A model generated the notes under the pieces. That model had not been told where the DNA came from, ran no database searches, and was given only the letters and a program-made list of their open reading frames with translations. The position numbers were made by a program, and so were the translations under genes. 64,000 nucleotides of DNA from Daucus carota subsp. sativus (Eukaryota; Streptophyta; Magnoliopsida; Apiales; Apiaceae): positions 2,446,501 through 2,510,500 of the forward strand of contig NC_030387.2 in assembly GCF_001625215.2 (NCBI RefSeq), read 5' to 3'. Shown in pieces: positions 1-11,510 of the stretch; the stretch's first letter is position 1; each line of letters begins with the position of its first letter.

Positions 1-1297
1 AACTAAAAAAGGTAGTTTTAATTTTTGATATTTTTCATACAAAAATTCCAGAAAATTAGAAAACAGAACGGAGCGATGTGAGAGGCGCCACCTACACGCC
101 CCTCGCTTCTCCTTTATATAAGTATATTGATTTAAAAACTAAATTTTGTTCAGATTTTTCTTTGACATAATTTGTAAAATTAATTTTTTATAAGAATCCT
201 ATTCCCACTATATAAACAATTAGGGTGACCGAGTTATATTTTATAGGAACATTAAAGTACGTGCCAAACAGTGAATTGAAAACGTATAAAATTAAAGTAT
301 GTGCCGAGTAGTGAATAAAAAACGTATAAAAATGAGGGGATACAAGGATAGTGAATAAAAAACTTATAAAAATGAGGGGGACACAAGGAGTACATTATAT
401 AAGAACAGGAAAATGGTATATATTTATTTTATAAATTTTTTTGATAATTATATTTTTTTAGAGTTCTGAAAATAAAAAAATCATCAAATAATATAAAATC
501 TATTTACTTATATCTTCGACGACCTAACTTGACAAATAAATTATAATTAAAATATAATCTTCTTTAATAATATATTTAATTAATAAATTAGTGTAAAATG
601 ATTAGATTTCAGTGTATTCAATAAATTTTTTCCCCAAATTCTCTCATAAATATAATATATATTTATATAAATTATTATCATACATTTTATATAATAATTA
701 ATATTTGGAATTGTTTTACGGAATAAATATTTGTAATTAGAAATTCGTATCCACAAATATAATATATATAATTATTACTCCCAATGTCCCCCTAATTGTT
801 TATCTTGGTAGATGAAGATTTAACACGCATTTTAAAACTTCTATAAAAATAATTTCACAAATTACGTTGAAAACATTTTGTATTCAATAAATTTTTTGGC
901 TAATTATTTCATAAATATAATAAGTATTTATATACATTATTATCATACATTTTACAAAAAAATTAATATTTACAATTTTTTATGAAATAAATGTTTGTAA
1001 TTAGAAATTAGGATCCAAAAATATGATATACATAATGAATTACTATTTCTTCCGTCACCCCAATTATTTATATTGTGGGACATATTTAACACGCACTTTA
1101 AGAATTCTTATGAAAATAATTTTACAAATGTGTGAAAGAAAAATCTAAATAAAATTTAGTTTTTAAATCAATATACTTATATAAAGGAGAAGCGAGGGGC
1201 GTGTAGGTGGCGCCTCTCACATCGCTCCGTTCTATTTTTCTAATTTTCTGGAATTTTTGGATGAAAAATATCAAAAAATAGAACTACCTTTTTAGTT
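1..1297. mobile_element. Non-autonomous Mutator-like element with ~190-bp inverted repeats (left end at window edge)
   Basis: Bases 1 to about 195 are repeated in inverted orientation at about 1105-1297. Both arms contain the block GAGAGGCGCCACCTACACGC (about 82-101, and inverted at about 1200-1219) followed by matching AT-rich sequence. The left arm begins at the first base, so the true left end and any target duplication cannot be seen. The interior has no coding potential but contains degenerate MITE-like stretches (about 240-400, 776-860 and 1040-1110). Very long terminal repeats around a non-coding centre are typical of Mutator-like or foldback elements. The class is inferred from arm length only. 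Confidence 0.6.
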
Positions 1298-1475
1298 TCG
1301 GATATATTAAAAACAAGTTTTAGAATCTGATTTTGTTTGAGATTATTTATGGAATACTACTTTTTTTAGTTTCGGATATATTAGAAGCAAGTTTCAGAAT
1401 CTGATTTTGTTTCAAATTATTTATGGAATATAGTAGCTTGAAATTTTAATCTGATTTTGTTTCAGATTATTTAAT
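1289..1475. repeat. Imperfect ~77-bp tandem repeat (about 2.5 units)
   Basis: The unit begins near TTTTAGTTTCGGATATATTA and runs through AGAATCTGATTTTGTTT to ATTATTTATGGAATA. It occurs at about 1290-1360 and 1366-1430, with a shortened third copy at about 1440-1475. The first unit overlaps the outer edge of the inverted repeat. A TATA-like sequence follows 40 bp downstream. Confidence 0.6.
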
Positions 1476-1510
1476 TATGGGAAAGAGTAGTACACAAGTC
1501 TCTCTGCACC

Positions 1511-1520
1511 TATAAATACC
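1511..1520 (+). promoter_or_regulatory. TATA-like box of a transposon-borne or relic promoter
   Basis: TATAAATACC is followed 40-80 bp downstream by a CT-rich leader-like stretch (CTCCTCTCTC, about 1559-1568) and then an ATG at 1620. The spacing resembles a plant core promoter. No long reading frame follows, so this is probably a relic. Confidence 0.3.
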
Positions 1521-1898
1521 CCTATAAGTTGTAGGGTTTTAGATCATCTAAACACAACCTCCTCTCTCAATACCACACCCGATTTCTAATTCGGTGTCGC
1601 CGTTCTTCTGCAACGATAAATGAAGGCTGTTTATACGGTATTAAAAAAATAGTTGTTGCAAGCAAAGGTAGTTATAGACCGCTCTACGCGAGAGTCGACA
1701 AATCCAAACACGAGAGAAGAATATAGTCTTAACATGATATTGATGGATGATATCAATAAGTTAACTATTAGTGATGTATGTTTGTTGGTTATTCTTTTAT
1801 AATATATGTTTTGTTCATTGGACATGTTTGTTGTTGTTAATTTTTATATGATTTACTTTGTATACAGGAAAATATTATTCATGCATTATAGACTGCTA

Positions 1899-2022
1899 TA
1901 CAAGGAAAATCAATATACTTATATGAAGAGGAAGCGAGGGGCGTGTAGGTGGCGCCTCTTACATCGTTCGGTTCTATTTTTCTAATTTTCTGAAATTTTG
2001 AATGAAAAATATCAAAAATTGC
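1899..2022. repeat. Third, solitary copy of the Mutator-like inverted-repeat arm
   Basis: This stretch matches the right arm at 1105-1297 in the same orientation, including the GCGAGGGGCGTGTAGGTGGC core with small changes. A second stretch (about 2025-2100) resembles 1625-1690, so part of the neighbourhood was duplicated along with the arm. Confidence 0.6.
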
Positions 2023-2435
2023 TCCGTTATATAGTATTAATAAAATAAAAGTTGTTACAAGTAATGATAGTTATAGACCGTTATCTCACGAATTTAAGTT
2101 AGATATTTTTGTGCACAATCAATCCAAAAAAATTGGAGGAAGGTATGTAAGAACATGATTACCTTCTAAAAAATAACACAAATAAAATTAAGATCCGTCG
2201 TTCTTTATATTGTTAATTATGTGTAGAAATTTATTTTCATTTTTCCACCATGAATTATAGTCCAATTTTGCAATTTATATATTAGTATTGGTATTAAATC
2301 AAGATTTTAATAATATAAAATTTATTTTATCCTACAAATATTAATTTTAAATCATTAATATATTTTTTATAGACAACCACAAAATTATTGCATCTTACAA
2401 ATATTAATATTGAATCATTAATATAATTTTTATAA

Positions 2436-2464
2436 GCCGCCGCAACGCGCGGTTTCTCAACTAG
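2436..2464 (+). mobile_element. Helitron 3' terminus (GC hairpin followed by CTAG)
   Basis: A short GC-rich palindromic stretch (CCGCCGCAACGCGCGG) lies about 8 bases before CTAG, and the next base is T. Helitrons end in CTRR about 10 bases after a small hairpin and insert between A and T, so this fits a 3' end with the element to the left. I could not place the 5' end, so the length is unknown. It may include the Mutator-like repeats. Confidence 0.5.
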
Positions 2465-4366
2465 TATTTATAAAAAAGAAGAAGAAAACCTTGATTTTGC
2501 TTTGCTTACTTGATTGATAGAGCAGATACACTGCAGCAGTACATGTGGACACGCCGCTAGTCAAATAATTACCACTGTTGTCCCTCACCACTAGCTCCGT
2601 TAAAAGATTTTTAACGGAAATACACACAATGCACCAATCTTGAAACTGGAAGTACACACTTTGCTATATTCAAAAATTGAGGTACACAAAGTGCACAACG
2701 GTGTAACTTCAGGCACACACCTTGTCATTTACTCTTAATATATATGTACAGCTCAATAATACATATTCCTTGAGCTTAGGACACCCTACTCTCTCGAAGA
2801 TGGTATCGTGTACTCGGTGATTAATCGGGATTGAACATTGATTTTGAGCATATTTTACGAAAGAGAAGTTATAAATTTATAATGCATAGAGTTTACATTG
2901 CCAACATATTTGTAAAATTAACACACTGGACTACTGGAGTATTATTTCAGTATTTTATTGAAAATATAAAAAGATTTATTTAATCCGTTAATATTAGAAA
3001 CTACAAAACACGAGGATGAGTAGTACGGTTTTTTTTTCAGAAATATTGACAAAATTTGTTTTATAACATGATTATATATTACCTGTATTTTCGATAAAAT
3101 CTTAAAATTTTAGATGAGCTTGTCCTCGTCTAATCCCGCCCCTCGTTTGTTTAATTGAATACGTTTGTTCGTCCACTTATATCAAAGTTCCATTTAGGAG
3201 TATCCGGTATATTTGTTTGTCTGGATATATCCACGGAGCACCTCACTCCCTCGTATATGAGTGTGGAATTTAGTGAAATTATTTGTGAGATGACATCCTG
3301 AGGAAAGAAAGAGATATTATGAGGGAGGACCCGAAGCCCCAAAAAATCAAACATCATAAAAGTAATAAACAAAATCACAATGGTGATCCGTTGTACAGTA
3401 CTACTCCCTCCGTCCCCCTGAGTAGTATACATTGGGGGACGGGGACGCGGCATGGACTTTAATGCTCCTGTAAAGTATAGTTGTGTAATTTATTTTTAAA
3501 ATTTTCTTTTTCTGAATTAAAGTTTGGATGTTATATTTTTATTCAGAAAAAGAAAATCTCAAAAATAAGTTACGGAACTATATTTTATAAGAACATTGAA
3601 ATGCGTGTCGAACAGTTGAAAAGAAACGTATACAATTAAATGGGACAGAGGGAGTAATAATTAGCAGTGACTTTACTTTGTAATCATACGCAGGTGCAGG
3701 CACATTTCCGCAGGCACCGGCTCTCCAACCATTCCATCGTGTCGTAAAAATCGGAAGTCGGAACTGATCAGTTGATTTATTGATTCAATATTTATTAGGA
3801 ATTTTAAAATTTTTAGTTAGATAAAAGTATAATTCGGAAATCAATAAGACAAGTTTTAAAAATTAATCCGAGATTAATCGGGATTTTTGTAACACTGATT
3901 GATTTTGAAGCTTTCTTTGCTTTTATCTCCATTACATCAAGTGAATTATTCCACAGCTAGCAATATGTGAAGACAAATATATACATACACGTAAGAATCA
4001 ACTCCTGTTTACTGAGAACTGAGTTTCAGAGATTGTGTTAGATATGCTCTCTTTTTGTTTCTTTTGCTATGATCAAGTAAAAATCATAAAATAATACAAA
4101 TAAATTTGCTTCTGTTCATGTAAAGAAGACTGTTTCATAAGAATCTTACAGTCATGCATCAATCAGTACTGAACCACAAAACAAGATCATATATTGATAG
4201 AACATCACAACACCTCCAGTAAGCAAGAACTTATAACCTTTTCATAAGGGGATTACAATAACATACTTAATAAAAACAAAAATGCATCATATCATATATA
4301 ATAATGGAAAATATATTATTTTATTACTTATAATAGTAGATTAATTAATCAGGTTTTGAATATTAG
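2465..4366. other. Intergenic region with one MITE; no gene seen
   Basis: AT-rich DNA between the Helitron end and the IDD gene. Apart from the MITE at 3404-3654 it holds short fragments with the ATTAATCGG word (about 2820 and 3870). The part nearest 4366 is likely the 3' untranslated region of the IDD gene. Nothing else is supportable. Confidence 0.5.
3404..3654. mobile_element. Stowaway-like MITE with TA target duplication
   Basis: The ends are CTCCCTCCGTCCCC on the left and GGGACAGAGGGAG on the right, flanked by TA on both sides (3402-3403 and 3655-3656). The interior is palindromic around a pair of CTTTTTCTGAA / TTCAGAAAAAG words. CTCCCTCCGT ends with a TA duplication are the hallmark of Stowaway (Tc1/Mariner-derived) MITEs. 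Confidence 0.8.
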
Positions 4367-6358
4367 CTACTCTCCTTCCCCTTCAGTTATAGCTGAATTA
4401 GACATGTAACTCATGCCAAGAGAAGTCTCATCAGCAATAGTGGAATACATAGCTCCCCCTGTTGTTTTTGTTGCATGATATTTTTGCTTGCAAGCCTGGC
4501 ATGTTATTTCCAGCATTGTGGAGCTGATCTTTTTTGTTGCCTGTTCTTTCAGGAAATGTGCTTTCTCAAATTCAGCTTGTGCTTGTTGTCTGATTCTCCT
4601 GGCATTTGCAAACTCCATTTCAGCTAATCCAATCTGCCTTTTGGCCTGTTTTCTTGCTTCTTCCGCGAACGCTTGTTCCCTCTTCGCCATTTTTAGCTGC
4701 TCCTCAGTCCTGAAAGCCAGCTCGCTGGCATCAAACTCATTAGTCCCAACCGAAAGATTTAGATCAATCACATGGTTCTCATCGCGGTTGGCCTTGAATA
4801 CTTGACATGTTTTTGGAGTGTTGTTAGACGACAATGGCAACAATTGTAGCTCCAAATTTGGGTGAGACGGGTAATCATGATCATGCTGAGGAGCAACATT
4901 TCTCATGTGATCACGAACCGTTTGTTGTTGCAGAACCTGAGGGGGAGCTGGCAAAGGAAATGACCGAAGCACATTCGACATACGACTCAAGTTGTTTTCA
5001 CTAGACGGACTAGCACTGGAAGCAGTCCGAGAAGAGCAAGCCTGCGGTGGCTGCTTCTGCTGCAACATGACTTGCAAGTGATCAGGCTGCACGCGGATAG
5101 TGCAAGCGTCTTGGTGCTCAATGAAACTCTCAACCCTGAAACATAAATTCACTCAAGTACTCAAACACAACACAATTAAAATGTAAATCAAGATTAAGCA
5201 AATAATTAAAAGCTCTAAAGGGTGATCAAGAATGATGAAGAAATGGATGCTGGTAGGTCACACGTACGGGATGATCATGTTGTGATTAATGATAAAGAAG
5301 GAGTAGCAGTGTAGTACTACTGCAAACAAATCAGTCAAAATAGCAATCAGAGCTTCCTCTTCCTTGTAATGTAGGGCTACCAACTAACAACCAGTCATAT
5401 TCTTCAACTATACTATATCCTCTTATCATTCCGGACCATGAATATTTTTTTCGACAATTTAGGCTTATATGTCTTGCAAATGAGTATTTGTTCTAATACT
5501 TCTTATCGGGTGAGCCAGAGTCGAACTCGGGTATCTCAAGACAACAGAGGATAACATTAAACACTTAAATTTAGTAAAATAATTCAAGAAAACTTAAGCT
5601 ACTACAAAGCAACACAAGCATGTAATGATCTGTAAGAACCTGGAGAAGACGCGGCCACAGTCGCAAGAATGGCCTCGTGTGCCGCATGTCTTGAGATGAG
5701 CCTTGTAATCCGACTGAACCGCGTAGCCTTTAGAGCATTTCTCACACACCCATTGCTTGTTGTTGCTGTGTTTTCGTCTGAAGTGCTTCTTGATCCCCAC
5801 AAGATCACCTAGGGCGTGGCAGGGATCATGGTGCAGACAACTTGGTTCGGGACAGACGAATACTCGCTTTCGAACCTCGGGTGTGTCTCGCTTCAGAAGC
5901 TTCCAGGGAACCTTGTGTCTCCGTCGGTGCATCTGGAGGTTCTGGTCTCTTTGAAACCCTTGGTTACAGATCTCACACACGTACCTGTCGGATTCAAGTA
6001 GTGTCTTGGGAGAGAGTGATACCACCTCAGCATCCGGATCTAATTGAATCACGAAAATTTTAAAATATTAGTACCAAACAATATTTAAGTTTTATTAACG
6101 TACATGATAACACAGAAAACAAAAATTTTGTATCGAGATATAAATAATTGCGGAATATTTGGTTCTCACGATAAGGTGAGTTGAGTAATCACCTGGAGTA
6201 CCAGCAGGTCTTCTTTTTCTGCGGTTGGAAACTCCATTCTCGGAGGAGTTGGTGAAGGCATCAGAAGAAGAACAAAGAGCAGTGGAGACAACGGTGTTAT
6301 TATTGTGTAACATGGAATTGGAATAAAGAGAGGCTTGATAATTCTGTTGAATCATCAT
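4367..6358 (-). CDS. IDD: INDETERMINATE DOMAIN C2H2 zinc-finger transcription factor, IDD14/15/16-like
   Basis: Nuclear DNA-binding protein of the plant IDD family. Three exons, 6358-6193, 6039-5640 and 5135-4367, join in frame to give 444 residues. Exon 1 ends in the basic NRRKRRPAGTP motif that opens the ID domain. Exon 2 carries C2H2 fingers 1-3: YVCEICNQGF..H..H (about 75-97), FVCPEPSCLHHDPCHALGDL (about 117-147), WVCEKCSKGY (about 152-174). It also begins finger 4 (HSCDCGRVFSR), which exon 3 completes (VESFIEHQDAC). The C-terminal half has an EAR-like DLNLS motif and a long charged helix rich in A, E, K, Q and R, as in the SGR5/IDD15 group. In that group members affect gravitropism, auxin and starch metabolism. 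I do not see the MSATALLQKAA motif of other IDDs, which supports the IDD14-16 subgroup. The exact orthologue is uncertain. IDD14 in Arabidopsis is alternatively spliced; here intron 2 (5136-5639) contains a SINE-like fragment. Confidence 0.92.
5461..5570 (-). repeat. tRNA-related SINE fragment inside IDD intron 2
   Basis: On the minus strand it contains CCCGAGTTCGACTCTGGCTC, which includes a box-B-like GAGTTCGACTC. The whole stretch matches 38930-39005 closely and 34818-34885 more weakly. The three copies look like fragments of one tRNA-derived family. Confidence 0.45.
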
Positions 6359-6559
6359 AAGTGATACTTATATAAATACTAGTGTAATAGTTTTTGATTG
6401 GTAGATGAAAAATCAAAGACAAATCAATCAAATCCTCCCACCGAGTTGTTGTACATAGCTAATGAAATGGGAGTTATTTTGTTGCAGCTTTATTCATACA
6501 CACAAGGTCTAATGCCAGACAATAATTTCACAGAGAGAGATAAAAGCTAGAGAATAATT

Positions 6560-6632
6560 GAGAGAGAGAGATGGAGAGAGAGGGGGGAGAGGGAGAGAGA
6601 GGGGGAGAGAGAGATGAGGAGAAAGGAGAGTT
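6560..6632. promoter_or_regulatory. GA-repeat tract upstream of the IDD gene
   Basis: A tract of GAGA repeats with short G runs lies about 200-275 bp before the IDD start codon, in the promoter or leader. On the gene's sense strand it reads as CT repeats. BASIC PENTACYSTEINE proteins bind GA/CT repeats, and one is encoded at 28641-29711. Whether it binds here is not shown. Confidence 0.5.
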
Positions 6633-7765
6633 GAGACAAGGAAAAAGGTGTAGGTGCTTTGTGAAAATCAGCTTTCTTTTAAGAGTTTAACTTTAAGCTT
6701 CTATCTTTTATTTTTTGAAAGAAGTTTCTTGCTTTGTTTCATTGACCCCCACCCACCTTGAGCAGGTAAGGTTGAGCCAAGTCTTGTTTCTCTCCTCTCT
6801 ATCAAAAATCATTTCTACTTTCACTCCAAAGCCTGCTGTTTACCTCTTTACCTATACATGTCTATTTATACATACCAACATATCCCATGTACCTGGATTT
6901 TTTCCCAAGCTCATAAATGTACTACTCACCTCTGCAATATATTTTCTACTATTTAATAAGAAATATATATTATCTAATACATAGTACAGTATTTAAGGAT
7001 AATAATTCTGATTGAACAGGACCATGGTATTTTTTTTTATATGTAGTAATATATGGCATGACATGGAATACTCTAAGTAAAACAAAGAATTGAAAAGGAT
7101 AATAATAAAATATTTTAAAGTAAAAAAGGAGATTAGGATAATATAAGGTACTTTAAACTTTATTGAGGTATTTATCTCGTTTATGTTCTTGTTTTTCCGA
7201 ATCAAGCTTAGGAAGTTTTATATAGTGCAGTAATCATGTGTGTTTTGTCTTTTCTTATCGTAATAATTGTTTTAAAGTTTTAATTAAAAAACTACTATGA
7301 ACCGCAGGAACAATAAACGCTAGAATTTTGGCACACTTATACGTGTTCTTTCGTTTCCTTCTCTTTTGATTACATTAGTTGCATTTTGTAAAAAATAATT
7401 ATTACTTGGTAAGGATAAATAGATATAGTATCATCTTATTATTTACACATGCTTCTTTTTTATTAATAACATTGAAATACCTAGTCATTAATAATATTGT
7501 TTTAATAATTTTTGTTACTGATATATCCATGAATATATATACAATATAAATTACTACATAAAATAGCTACACTTATTTCTTATTCTTTTACTAATTCAAT
7601 TCACGTAATATTCATATTAATAACTTTAGACTATAACATATTGATATGACTGATCATGTGACACTAAAAATGTTAACTAAATATCAACACATTCGAAAGA
7701 ACATTTTTTACCATATAATTAGCGTTAATAGCTTATTACAGACTAACGAACATGTTTAATTAATA

Positions 7766-8027
7766 CTCCCTCCGTCCCTTTTTACTTGTCCCTTTTGAAA
7801 AAATAACGCATCTTAAGAAAATGTTAGGTGGATATCTTGTTTTCATACATATCCCTAATAAATGTAATGAATTAGATAGAGTTGTGTATATATACATGCT
7901 AGTCAAACATTGGAAGTTGTTACATTTTGAAAAAACATACAAAAAGTTGCTTTGAAAAGAGAAGTGGACAAGTAATTTGGGACAAATTTTTTTTTCAAAA
8001 GGGACATGTAAAAAGGGACGGAGGGAG
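7766..8027. mobile_element. Stowaway-like MITE
   Basis: Left end CTCCCTCCGTCCCTTTTTAC and right end GTAAAAAGGGACGGAGGGAG are near-perfect inverted repeats flanked by TA (7764-7765 and 8028-8029). It is 262 bp long and non-coding. Confidence 0.85.
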
Positions 8028-8302
8028 TAATAATTTAATCATTATTAGTTTCAAAAAATAATTTAATCATTATTGGTGAAAATAAGGAGTGAGCATCGAT
8101 AGAACTTTTGTTGCGGCTAACATTGATCTCACAGACTCGGTAAAATATGTCAAGCAAGGCGACTAAGCTCACCTATTGCTGGGCGGAAGTGTTTCTATCT
8201 GAAGTAAATTAACGAGAAAGTCTCTGATGATTTATGACTATAATGATATTCAAGACTAAATAGTAAATACCCTAGTATATTCAAGACTAAATAATAAATT
8301 AG

Positions 8303-8381
8303 TTTTGAAAGTATAAATGGACAGATAAATAGGGACAAATTTTTACTTCCAAAATGGACAAATAAATAGGGACGGAGGGAG
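8303..8381. mobile_element. Half of a Stowaway-like MITE (right end only)
   Basis: Ends in AATAGGGACGGAGGGAG followed by TA. No matching left end lies nearby, so this is a truncated copy. A related word, AAATGGACA/AAATAGGGACA, is repeated just upstream. Confidence 0.55.
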
Positions 8382-8696
8382 TATAATTTTACACCGATGG
8401 ACGTTACCTATCCTGTAAATAAATACAATAAATATAGGATTGTTCTGGCCGATGGTAATATCTATGTTATGAATTTAATACTCATGTCTCCTTAAATATA
8501 TAAATGAATATAATTATGGAAGGCTCGTGTAAACATGAAAAATATATGCCAAATTTTATATATTTACAAAAATGTGCAACTCAAATTAACATTAATCAGT
8601 TATTTCATGATATGTGAATAAAAATTAATTTAATAATATTTACCGACTTAAAATTCTAGATCTTCGTAAAATGTATATATGATTAATATATATATA

Positions 8697-9143
8697 GGGA
8701 TAGGATCAAATAAAAACATTTTTAAGTTACAAACTTACAAACTTTTTTTTATTCTCCCATCGTGTTAATCCTTAGTTATAGAAAGTAGCCATGTTGAAAA
8801 TTCTTGAAAAAACATCACAATTTTTAAAAAAAATGCATAAATAAATCGTGCATTCAACAAATTTGTAACTGGGTTCAGCATCGGATGTTGAACACTAATT
8901 ATCATTGTGTTGAATATATCCATAAAGATGCTTAAACTATACCTCTGGGGTTTGGGTAGGGTCTAGATTCATAAATATTAGTTATATAATACGTTTAACT
9001 TAGTTTTTACGTTGAAAAATTAGTTTATGTGCTTTTCCAACACAATTTTAGTCGATGTTCAACAAAATATGTTAAAAAATGTTGAACTCAAATTATATAT
9101 GTTGAACGTATAAAGTTTGTAAGTTTGTACCAGAACTCACCCC
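8697..9143. mobile_element. MITE-like element with ATATAGGG-type ends
   Basis: The left end GGGATAGGATCAAATAAAAAC and the right end (inverse GGGGTGAGTTCTGGTACAAAC) lie in TA-rich flanks. Both are followed inward by ACAAACTTACAAACTTT. The ends are imperfect inverted repeats. Superfamily not assigned. Confidence 0.45.
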
Positions 9144-9340
9144 TATATATATATATTAGCTCATTATATATTTACATATGTATGTATATAAACTACACAC
9201 ACTAAGCACTTTCTCTGTTTCACTTCAAAATTACTTGTTCATTTTTAAATTATTACCGGTTATTAGATTAACCAATTTTTAAATTAAATTTATATTTTAA
9301 AAAAATTCAAAAATTAAAAATTATATTTAAGAGTATTATA

Positions 9341-9356
<16 letters not shown>

Positions 9357-9391
<35 letters not shown>
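9357..9391. repeat. (TG)n/(TA)n microsatellite
   Basis: A short TG run passes into about 17 TA units. Confidence 0.9.
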
Positions 9392-9394
<3 letters not shown>

Positions 9395-9409
9395 CATGTG
9401 TTGCAGAAA

Positions 9410-9765
9410 TCAGGAATCGGACTGAATCGGTTGAGCTACCGATTCAAGGATTAATGGAAAATCGGGGATTAATCGGAAAGATTAATCGGAGTTAAAATCG
9501 GGTTTATTTTAATATATAAAATATTATTTAATATTTAGTTATTATTATATTAGCTATATAGTAACTAATATATTTACTATATTCATAAATTCTATAATTA
9601 TTCATATTTAAAGTAATATAGTATTTTAATTTTAATAATTTATCACATATACTTCGATTAAGAAATATATATAAGGATTAATCGGATTTCAAAAATCGGA
9701 TCGGTGGCCGACTTTGCAGGGGATTAATCGGGGATTAATCGGTTAAATCGGGGATTTTTAGAACC
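9410..9765. repeat. Cluster of ATTAATCGG words
   Basis: Many copies of GATTAATCGG, ATCGGGGATTAATCGG and variants crowd both ends of a 350-bp AT-rich stretch. A similar cluster in opposite orientation lies at 31990-32150. The pattern resembles subterminal repeats of a DNA transposon, but I could not define ends. Confidence 0.4.
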
Positions 9766-10717
9766 AATTCGACTCGTCAAGTGTCAATATAACCCGTCGA
9801 AGTGTTAATATAATCGGTTAGAAGCAAAAAATGACAAGCATTTTAGGGGATGGATAAAAAAACAAGTTAATTTTGATCCAAAATGTATTCATTTATTGAG
9901 GATTTACTACAACTAATTTTGGAAATGGCACATAAGTAAACTTTTGTCCCAAACAGAAATACAGTATCATAATAAGGCGAACTAATGTGTCTTGCTCGTG
10001 TTACACGATTCCTCTACAAAATGGCATGATAAATGAATGAGAAATTGATCGACTTTATGAGCCACAATAACGATATACTACTATTTCAACACGGTGTATG
10101 ATTAATTCCGAATTAAAATACATCAATTACATGCAAGTTGCAACGTCCATCATTTACGAATATTTATTGTGAACCTCAATTTCGTTTATTGCCTTAATGG
10201 ATTATTTACGAGAGCGAGTAATGTACTCGTGACAAGTCGCAATTGTTTTAAATAAATTTAATTACATACAACTGCATTACTGCTATGCATCAAATTTTAC
10301 CGGTGTTTGTATCTAATATCGTTAAATTTCCTTACCTTTTGGATCGGAGTTCTGTTGGGGTAGGTTAGTTATCTTAAAGGTGTGAAAATAAAGTAGTAAT
10401 AAATTACCCTGACCAAAAAGAAAGTAACAATAAATAACAAAATTTGTTTCAAAAAACAATAAATAATAAAATAATTTAAAGGTTAAAAAATAATAATATG
10501 CAATGCACGATTTTGAGTTCTGACTTGCTGCTGGTTACTGTTGGATTCGGTATTCAAATTTAAATTCTTTTAAAGTTTCTATTTTTTCCCCAGATAAGAT
10601 AACAATTACTTTTATCTTTTATATGCATCTTAAATTTATAAAACTTGGGAATAAGTCTTTTTATATATTTATTTGATACATGTTTTTAGAAAATTTAAGA
10701 ATAGAGTTGAAATTATT

Positions 10718-10929
10718 AGGGGGTGTTTGTTTCCAGCTTAAAAGCCGGGCTTCTGATTTATAAGTTAGAAACACTTATAAAAAGTTAGGAATGCTAACTT
10801 TTGTTTCAGTACTTCTGCTTATTTCCCAAACACTTTAATCACTTATAAGTCTTAAATTGTATCTAATTTCTCCTCCATTTTTTTATTTTAAGTAAGAAAC
10901 ACTTATTTTAAACTCACCCAAACGGCCCC
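10718..10929. mobile_element. Small MITE with GGGG(T/C)GTTTG ends
   Basis: The left end GGGGGTGTTTGTTTCC and the right end CACCCAAACGGCCCC are imperfect inverted repeats. The inner sequence repeats ACACTTATAA/TTATAAGT words in inverted order. The ends resemble hAT or Tourist-type MITEs. No clear target duplication. Confidence 0.4.
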
Positions 10930-11510
10930 TACATTTCTAAGTTTTTGTAGAAAAATGTCATATGATTCATAAAAATATTATTAATAAATAAAAAAGTTTT
11001 CTACACGATTTCAAAATTTTACCAAAGTTCAGAAGTTGAGATAAAAAAAAAAAAAACTAGAGCGCAAATGATCTGTCAGCATGTGTCATGTAGTACAAAG
11101 AAGTATTTATGAGTGTTTCTTAAAGATTGCCATTTAAGAATTTGGAATTTTGTGTCACCGGGGATTTTCTGATATATGCGTCGGATTGTGGTCGGCTTTT
11201 GATGATGACCGTACTATGTGAATTTGGGGAATGAATAGTTAAAAGTTAAAACATTTATTGTTCCAGTAATTAGCTAGGTGATGCCATGGATAAATTACAG
11301 CCATTTTCTCTGAGCTATTTTTTGGGTTTATGCTCAGCAAGGGTGGGAGATACTCGGGGTAAAACAAGATTGATATTCGGAAGAGATAATCAATCGGAAG
11401 AGATAATCAACGGCTTAAATATGAAGTATGGGACTGAATGTGTCCAAAAAATTTCAAATAGGTTTCTCATTATAAACTTGACTCAAACCGATATCAATTA
11501 ATTTAATTTA

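Larger units (their letters stand above)
6633..11510. other. Geneless AT-rich region with MITEs
   Basis: Between the IDD promoter and the Mutator-like element I see no coding region I can support. The region contains MITEs at 7766-8027, 8303-8381, 8697-9143 and 10718-10929, a (TA)n tract at 9357-9391 and an ATTAATCGG-rich cluster at 9410-9765. The 71-codon frame at 11286-11501 has no recognisable motif and I do not call it a gene. Confidence 0.55.
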
